In this document: positions 59,485 through 64,000 of the stretch, piece after piece
Position numbering within the stretch: position 1 is the first letter of the stretch
Layout: each line of letters begins with the position of its first letter
Assembly: GCA_025350055.1 (NCBI GenBank)
Contig: JANXYK010000009.1
Span: 18,302-82,301 of the forward strand
Direction: 5' to 3'
From: Gammaproteobacteria bacterium
Lineage (GTDB): Bacteria; Pseudomonadota; Gammaproteobacteria; Steroidobacterales; Steroidobacteraceae
DNA: 64,000 nt
Made by a program: the position numbers and the translations under genes
The notes under the pieces: generated by a model
Told to the model about the DNA's origin: nothing
Databases searched by the model: none
Seen by the model: the letters and a program-made list of their open reading frames with translations, nothing else

Positions 59485-59724
59485 CTTGAGTTGGACCAGC
59501 TGGCCAACGAGGGGAAGGAAGGCGGGGTCGGCCGGGGCTGCATGTGCCAGCAGCAATCCAGCGATCACGGGGTCAGGCAAGGCGAGAAAGGCCTCGAAAC
59601 GGGCCCTTTCGGCCTCGGTAGCCCCGGCATAGCGCTGCTCCAGCCAGTCCTGCAGCATCAGATCGAGTTCCTTCATGCCGCGCCGGCAGCGCCACAGCAA
59701 CTGACCCCGCGGGGCGGCATTCAA
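59479..59724 (-). CDS. sdhE: FAD assembly factor SdhE
   Basis: SdhE (YgfY/SDHAF2) promotes covalent flavinylation of SdhA. The 81-residue protein shows [20 protein letters not shown], with the RGxxE signature (RGMKE), and [16 protein letters not shown]. The start is TTG at 59724 in a TTGA overlap with sdhB; no in-frame ATG precedes the conserved WRCRRG. It is the last intact gene of the sdh operon; a degenerate ygfX-like segment follows. Confidence 0.93.
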   Translation of the reverse strand: MNAAPRGQLLWRCRRGMKELDLMLQDWLEQRYAGATEAERARFEAFLALPDPVIAGLLLAHAAPADPAFLPLVGQLVQLKH

Positions 59725-60512
59725 TGCTGGCGCTCGAGCATCAGGCGCTTGATGCTGGCAATGGCGCGCGCCGGGTTCAGATCCTTCGGGCAGGCTTCGG
59801 TGCAGTTCATGATCGTGTGGCAGCGATACAGGCGGAACGGATCCTGAAGTTCATCGAGCCGCTCGCCCTGCGCCTCATCGCGCGAATCGACGATCCAGCG
59901 GTAGGCGGCCAGCAATGCCGCCGGCCCCAGGTACCGATCGCTGTTCCACCAGTAGCTGGGGCACGAGGTCGAGCAGCAGGCGCACAGGATGCACGCCGAG
60001 GGCCGGTCGATCTGTTCCTGATCGGCGCGCGATTGCAGGCGCTCGCGATCGGGCGTTGCCGGCGTACGCGTCTGCAGCCAGGGTTTCACGGCCGCGTACT
60101 GCGCGTAGAAATTGGTCAGGTCGGTCACCAGGTCTTTCACCACTGGCATGTGCGGCAGCGGATAGATGCTGACCTCGCCCTTCCCCAGGTCATCGCAATG
60201 CTGCGTACAGGCCAGCGTGTTGCGGCCATTGATGTTCATTGCGCAGGAGCCGCAGATGCCTTCGCGGCAGGAGCGGCGTAGCGACAGCGTGGCATCGACC
60301 TCGTTCTTGATCTTGAGCAAGGCGTCGAGGACCATCGGCCCACAGTCGGCCATGTCGATCTCGTAGCTGTCGACGCGCGGATTCTGGCCACTGGCCGGAT
60401 CGAAGCGATAGATGCGGAAGGTGCGCACCCGTTTCGCGCCGGCAGGCGCCTTGAAAAGCTTGCCGGCCTTGCGATCGACGATGGAGTTCGCGGGTAGCCT
60501 CAGCTCGACCAT
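59721..60512 (-). CDS. sdhB: Succinate dehydrogenase iron-sulfur subunit
   Basis: SdhB carries electrons from FAD to quinone. The 263-residue protein has the [2Fe-2S] cysteines Cys82, Cys87, Cys90 and Cys102 ([20 protein letters not shown] then AC). The [4Fe-4S]/[3Fe-4S] ferredoxin domain follows ([38 protein letters not shown]). The open frame extends to 60629; ATG 60512 ([10 protein letters not shown]) is the family-like start. It follows sdhA by 25 bp. Confidence 0.95.
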   Translation of the reverse strand: MVELRLPANSIVDRKAGKLFKAPAGAKRVRTFRIYRFDPASGQNPRVDSYEIDMADCGPMVLDALLKIKNEVDATLSLRRSCREGICGSCAMNINGRNTLACTQHCDDLGKGEVSIYPLPHMPVVKDLVTDLTNFYAQYAAVKPWLQTRTPATPDRERLQSRADQEQIDRPSACILCACCSTSCPSYWWNSDRYLGPAALLAAYRWIVDSRDEAQGERLDELQDPFRLYRCHTIMNCTEACPKDLNPARAIASIKRLMLERQH

Positions 60513-60537
60513 CGGCACTTGTCCTCGGGTGTGTGCA

Positions 60538-62319
60538 TCAGTAGGTGCGGGCCTTGAGCGCCACGGTCTGCACCTCGTCGGTGAGCGTTTCCAGGTGCAC
60601 CGGGCGGTAGCCGTACGTGGCCTTGCCATGGCTATCGACCCAGCAGAGCGTGTGCTTGAGCCAGTTGGTATCGTCGCGCTGCGGGAAGTCCTCGCGCGCC
60701 TGCGCGCCGCGGCTCTCCTCGCGGTTGGCCGCGGAGTTGATGGTTGCCGTGGCCTGCAGCAGCAGGTTGGCGAGCTCCAGCGTCTCGACGAGATCGGTAT
60801 TCCACACCATGCCGCGATCGCTCAGCGCCACGTCCTGGAAGGATTCTAAGATGGCCGCGAGTTTCTGCGCGCCTTCGCGCAGCGTCGGGCCCGTGCGGAA
60901 CACGGCCGCATCGGCCTGCATCAGGCGCTGCATCTCCAGGCGGATCTGCGCGGTGGGCCGGCTGCCCTTCGCCTGGCGCAGTCGCTCGACGCGCGCCACC
61001 GCTTCATCGCCGGCGCCTTTGGCCAGCGGCTTCTGCGCCGCGCCCGGCTTCAGCGTCGTCGCACAGTGGCGCGCCGCTTCGCGCCCGAAGATCACCAGAT
61101 CCAGCAGCGAATTGGAGCCCAGCCGATTGGCACCATGCACCGAGACGCACGCGGCCTCGCCCACCGCCATGAGCCCGGGCACGACATCACTGGCGCCATT
61201 GCGCAGCGTGAGCGCTTCGCCCTGCACATTGCAGGGCACGCCGCCCATGTTGTAGTGCACGGTCGGCAGCACCGGAATCGGCTCGCGCGCAACATCGACG
61301 CCCGCAAAGATGCGCGCGGTATCGGCGATGCCGGGCAAGCGCTCCTTGATCACGCCAGGCCCCAGATGCTCGAGGTGCAGGTGGATGTGATCCTTGTGTG
61401 CGCCGACGCCGCGGCCTTCGCGTATCTCGATGGTCATCGCACGGCTCACGACGTCGCGCGAGGCCAGGTCCTTCGCGTTGGGCGCATAGCGCTCCATGAA
61501 GCGCTCGCCCGAGGCATTCGTGAGATAGCCGCCCTCGCCGCGTGCCCCTTCGGTAATCAGGCAGCCCGAGCCGTAGATGCCGGTGGGATGGAACTGCACG
61601 AACTCCATATCCTGTAGCGGCAGACCCGCGCGCAGCACCATGCCACCGCCATCGCCGGTGCAGGTGTGCGCTGAAGTACAGGAGAACCAGGCACGGCCGT
61701 AGCCGCCGGTGGCCAGTATCGTGGTCTGTGCGCGGAAGCGATGCAGTCGGCCCTCGGCCAGATCGATGGCAATTGCGCCACGGCAGGCGCCATTCTCCAT
61801 GATCAGGTCAACGACGAAATATTCGATGTAGAACTCGGCCGAGTTCTTCAGCGATTGCTGGTAGAGCGTGTGCAGAATCGCGTGGCCGGTGCGATCGGCG
61901 GCCGCGCAGGTGCGCTGCGCGATGCCCTTGCCGAACTCAGTGGTCATGCCGCCGAAGGGCCGCTGGTAGATGCGGCCATCCTCGGTGCGCGAGAAGGGCA
62001 CGCCATAGTGCTCGAGCTCGATCACCGCCGCGGGTGCCTGCTTGCACATGAACTCGATCGCGTCCTGGTCGCCGAGCCAGTCGGAACCCTTCACGGTGTC
62101 GTACATGTGCCAGCGCCAGTCATCGGCGCCCATGTTGCCGAGCGCCGCGGAGATGCCCCCCTGCGCGGCCACGGTGTGACTGCGGGTGGGAAAGACCTTG
62201 GTGATGCAGGCGGTGCTCAGGCCAGCCTCGGCGAGCCCGAGCGTGGCGCGCAGACCCGCGCCACCGGCGCCGATCACGATCACATCGTGGCTGTGATCGA
62301 TGAATTCCCAGGCGCTCAT
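60538..62319 (-). CDS. sdhA: Succinate dehydrogenase flavoprotein subunit
   Basis: SdhA oxidises succinate in the TCA cycle. The 593-residue protein has the FAD dinucleotide fold ([20 protein letters not shown]), the covalent-FAD histidine His48 ([16 protein letters not shown]) and substrate-site motifs ([31 protein letters not shown]). It starts with ATG in an ATGA overlap with sdhD. It is the substrate of both flavinylation factors encoded at the operon ends. Confidence 0.96.
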   Translation of the reverse strand: MSAWEFIDHSHDVIVIGAGGAGLRATLGLAEAGLSTACITKVFPTRSHTVAAQGGISAALGNMGADDWRWHMYDTVKGSDWLGDQDAIEFMCKQAPAAVIELEHYGVPFSRTEDGRIYQRPFGGMTTEFGKGIAQRTCAAADRTGHAILHTLYQQSLKNSAEFYIEYFVVDLIMENGACRGAIAIDLAEGRLHRFRAQTTILATGGYGRAWFSCTSAHTCTGDGGGMVLRAGLPLQDMEFVQFHPTGIYGSGCLITEGARGEGGYLTNASGERFMERYAPNAKDLASRDVVSRAMTIEIREGRGVGAHKDHIHLHLEHLGPGVIKERLPGIADTARIFAGVDVAREPIPVLPTVHYNMGGVPCNVQGEALTLRNGASDVVPGLMAVGEAACVSVHGANRLGSNSLLDLVIFGREAARHCATTLKPGAAQKPLAKGAGDEAVARVERLRQAKGSRPTAQIRLEMQRLMQADAAVFRTGPTLREGAQKLAAILESFQDVALSDRGMVWNTDLVETLELANLLLQATATINSAANREESRGAQAREDFPQRDDTNWLKHTLCWVDSHGKATYGYRPVHLETLTDEVQTVALKARTY

Positions 62320-62702
62320 GTGGCGCTCCGCAGCGCGAGGCGCAGGATCGCGTAGCTGCCGCCTGCGGCGAGCAGCACATGTGCGCCGCTGCTGAAGAGC
62401 AATGCGGTCAGCTTCAGCGCTGGGGCATGCACATAGTCTTCGATCACCACCTGCACGCCCAGCAGCGAATGCCAGCAGCCGACCAGTACGGTGAGCGTCA
62501 GCAGCACCGGGTTCCAGCCAGTCGCCATCCAGATGGACACTGCCGCAAAGTCAGCCAACGGTAGGCGCCACAGGGAAACCAGCAACCACACCGTGAGTGG
62601 CACCAGCGCCAGCGCCGAGAGGCGCTGCGACCACCAGTGGCCGACGCCCTCGCCGGCAGTCCCATGACCCAGCACGGCGCCCAACGGTGAGCGCAGGCTC
62701 AT
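62316..62702 (-). CDS. sdhD: Succinate dehydrogenase membrane anchor subunit SdhD
   Basis: SdhD is a heme b/quinone-site membrane anchor. The 128-residue protein has three membrane helices at about 30-46, 56-82 and 100-122, with [18 protein letters not shown] carrying the heme-region His and the quinone-site Asp-Tyr. It starts with ATG in an ATGA overlap with sdhC. The open frame upstream to 63002 is out-of-frame sdhC sequence. Confidence 0.92.
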   Translation of the reverse strand: MSLRSPLGAVLGHGTAGEGVGHWWSQRLSALALVPLTVWLLVSLWRLPLADFAAVSIWMATGWNPVLLTLTVLVGCWHSLLGVQVVIEDYVHAPALKLTALLFSSGAHVLLAAGGSYAILRLALRSAT

Positions 62703-63091
62703 GGCGAGCCCCGGTGCAGGGTGCAGAACAGCCAGGTTGCGACCAGGAAGGCCGTGAGCGCCACCACCACGACCAGCGCCGCACTGCGCCGCGCCTGCAG
62801 TTTTTCCAGGCCGAAACCGGCATCCCACACCAGGTGGCGCAGGCCGTTGACCAGGTGATAGCAGAAGCCGGCCAGCCAGCTGAACAGCAGCACGCGGAAA
62901 TACCAGGCAGACAGGAGCGTCGTGGCGCGCTCGTAGGCTGCTTCGCCATCGGCCAGGCTGTTGAGCCAGTAGACCAGTACGCACATTCCCGCGGCCAGCC
63001 ACAGGCCCGCGATGCGATGCGCGATCGACAGCGCCATCGTATGTCCGAAATGGTAGATCGACAGATGCGGCGACAGCGGTCGCTGGCTCAT
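62699..63091 (-). CDS. sdhC: Succinate dehydrogenase cytochrome b556 subunit SdhC
   Basis: SdhC is the other heme/quinone membrane anchor. The 130-residue protein starts MSQRPLSPHLSIYHFGHTMA, with SPHL-Y and the motif SIAHRIAGLWLA (quinone-site Ser/Arg). HLVNGLRHLVWDAGFG carries the heme-ligand His. There are three membrane helices. ATG 63091 (not 63151) gives the family length. It follows the SDHAF4-type gene by about 20 bp. Confidence 0.94.
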   Translation of the reverse strand: MSQRPLSPHLSIYHFGHTMALSIAHRIAGLWLAAGMCVLVYWLNSLADGEAAYERATTLLSAWYFRVLLFSWLAGFCYHLVNGLRHLVWDAGFGLEKLQARRSAALVVVVALTAFLVATWLFCTLHRGSP

Positions 63092-63110
63092 TGGTGATCC
63101 TTGGCTCACC

Positions 63111-63344
63111 CTAGAAATCGATGCAGCGCCCGGCACGCTCCCAGTCGCCATAGCGCGTGGGATCGGGGCCCGTGGGGCCGGCCACTTCGGCCGGGCGCAT
63201 GAGCTTCGCGCTCACGAGGTGCACGCCCAGGGGCTCCGCACTGGCGGCCGGCGAGCCTGGGTCGGCGTGGGTGGCCACAGCGGCGGGCTGCAGCGGCGGA
63301 ACAGGTGCCGACGGTACTGGTGGGTTGGCGGGCGGCAGCGGCAT
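63111..63344 (-). CDS. SDHAF4-type succinate dehydrogenase assembly factor (DUF1674)
   Basis: The 77-residue protein has a Pro/Ala-rich, probably disordered N-terminus and the DUF1674/SDHAF4 C-terminal signature GPTGPDPTRYGDWERAGRCI followed by DF at the very end. In mitochondria and yeast, SDHAF4 binds flavinylated SdhA before SdhB joins. It is the first gene of the sdh operon here, 20 bp upstream of sdhC and divergent from ygfZ with 27 bp between the starts. Its role in this organism is inferred from the family and the location. Confidence 0.9.
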   Translation of the reverse strand: MPLPPANPPVPSAPVPPLQPAAVATHADPGSPAASAEPLGVHLVSAKLMRPAEVAGPTGPDPTRYGDWERAGRCIDF

Positions 63345-63371
63345 CACGCACGAGTGTGCCAGAATCCGTCC

Positions 63372-64000
63372 ATGCCGGCCACCGCCCACGTCAACGCCAG
63401 TGCCGCGCCACTGCTGGCGCAACTGCGCATCAGCGGCGCGGACGCCCGCAATTTCCTGCAAGGGCAGCTCTCCAACGACATGCAGCTGCTGGCCGCCGAT
63501 CGCATGCTGGGCGCGGGGCTGCACACGCCGCAGGGCCGCGTGCTGGCCGTGCTGCAGATGTGCACGCGCGGCAGCGATGAGATCGTGGCGTTGCTGCCCG
63601 AGGACCTGGCCGCGATCGCCGCCGGCGCGCTGACGCGCTTCATCCTGCGTGCCAAAGTGAAGATCAGCGTCGAGCCTGCCGATGAGGCCTTGCGCGCGCT
63701 ACCCGGCGCGCCTGCGGGCACGGTAGCGGAGAAGATCGTGGCGATTGCGCGCGGCCTGCCGCAGGTCTACGCCGCCACCAGCGGCCAGTTCATCGCCCAG
63801 ATGCTGAACCTCGATGTGCTGAAAGCCGTCAGCTTCGACAAAGGCTGCTACACCGGGCAGGAGGTCATCGCGCGCGCGCACTATCGTGGCCGCGTGAAGC
63901 GCCGCATGCAGCGTTTCGCGACCGACACGCCGCTGGCTTTGCCGCCAGGGGCGGCGTTGCGGCTGGGCGATGGGCGCAGCGCGCTGCTGGTCGACAGCGT
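63372..64000 (+). CDS. ygfZ: Folate-binding protein YgfZ/GcvT-like (C-terminus beyond window)
   Basis: YgfZ uses tetrahydrofolate in repair or maturation of iron-sulfur proteins. The visible 209 residues contain the diagnostic motif KGCYTGQEVIARAHYRGRVK (Lys157 start), with the family Cys159. The motif comes about 70 residues earlier than in E. coli YgfZ, so this is a shortened form, consistent with compact versions elsewhere. ATG 63372 is divergent from the SDHAF4-type gene. The C-terminal beta-barrel lies outside the window. Confidence 0.9.
   Translation, partial: MPATAHVNASAAPLLAQLRISGADARNFLQGQLSNDMQLLAADRMLGAGLHTPQGRVLAVLQMCTRGSDEIVALLPEDLAAIAAGALTRFILRAKVKISVEPADEALRALPGAPAGTVAEKIVAIARGLPQVYAATSGQFIAQMLNLDVLKAVSFDKGCYTGQEVIARAHYRGRVKRRMQRFATDTPLALPPGAALRLGDGRSALLVDS

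Noticed and set aside
59274..59543. 89-codon minus-strand ORF after sdhE
   Set aside because: It spans a segment where YgfX-like fragments lie in several frames; only its IELKGSARL stretch is credible, so it is listed as a remnant and not as a gene.

Overview
The window is a GC-rich, gene-dense stretch of a gammaproteobacterial chromosome. Its gene neighbourhoods (ftsK-lolA-rarA-serS; trxB/aat/infA/clpA/clpS; rluC/rne; exbB-exbD-msbA-lpxK-kdsB; lolCDE; rpoE-rseA-rseB-lepA-lepB-rnc-era-recO-pdxJ-acpS; sdhCDAB) match Xanthomonadales, Nevskiales, Steroidobacterales and Pseudomonas-type genomes. The exact genus cannot be read from sequence alone. No rRNA, tRNA, IS element, prophage or CRISPR array was seen. 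Nearly everything is vertically inherited housekeeping. The most accessory-looking item is a Fic-family gene at 43.2-44.6 kb.

Layout. 0-5 kb: serS start, rarA, a VanZ-like gene, lolA and ftsK on the minus strand. 4.9-10.7 kb: trxB, a COG3146 acyltransferase, aat and infA (plus), then clpA and clpS (minus); aat, clpS and clpA together give the Leu/Phe N-degron route. 10.7-16.8 kb: a type II secretion cluster gspC-D-E-F that stops after F. 16.9-20.9 kb: a small acidic protein, lexA under a near-perfect SOS box, an alanine-rich lipoprotein with a strong terminator, a DUF1348 protein, fabH, rpmF and yceD. 20.9-25.7 kb: maf, rluC, and rne with a long leader. 25.7-31.8 kb: gamma-carbonic anhydrase, kdsB, lpxK fused in frame to a Trm112-like domain, msbA, exbD, exbB and a decayed comEC. 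31.8-37.5 kb: DUF2062, lolD, two LolC/E permeases, a small secreted protein and a secreted vanadium-haloperoxidase-like protein. 37.5-43.2 kb: mfd, csiV-like, sthA. 43.2-47.4 kb: the Fic-like regulator with an operator array, a DUF2147 protein, a degenerate LOV/GGDEF protein and nagZ. 47.4-59.1 kb: rlmD, a PolB-like exonuclease, acpS, pdxJ, recO, era, rnc, DUF4845, lepB, lepA, a glutaredoxin-like gene, rseB, rseA and rpoE. 59.2-63.4 kb: the succinate dehydrogenase operon with two flavinylation factors (SDHAF4-type upstream, SdhE downstream) and a decayed ygfX. The window ends inside ygfZ.

Gene packing is extreme: 17 adjacent pairs share a 4-nt NTGA stop/start overlap, seven of them with GTG or TTG starts. 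Envelope biogenesis dominates the functional content (LPS: kdsB, lpxK, msbA; lipoprotein export: lolA, lolC/D/E; ExbBD energisation; sigma-E circuit; signal peptidase; type II secretion). The features most worth follow-up are the phased octamer array over the Fic promoter, the Fic protein with Gln in place of the catalytic His, the LpxK-Trm112 fusion, the LOV-like/GGDEF protein lacking both signature sites, the probable leaderless lexA, and two clear gene remnants (comEC, ygfX).
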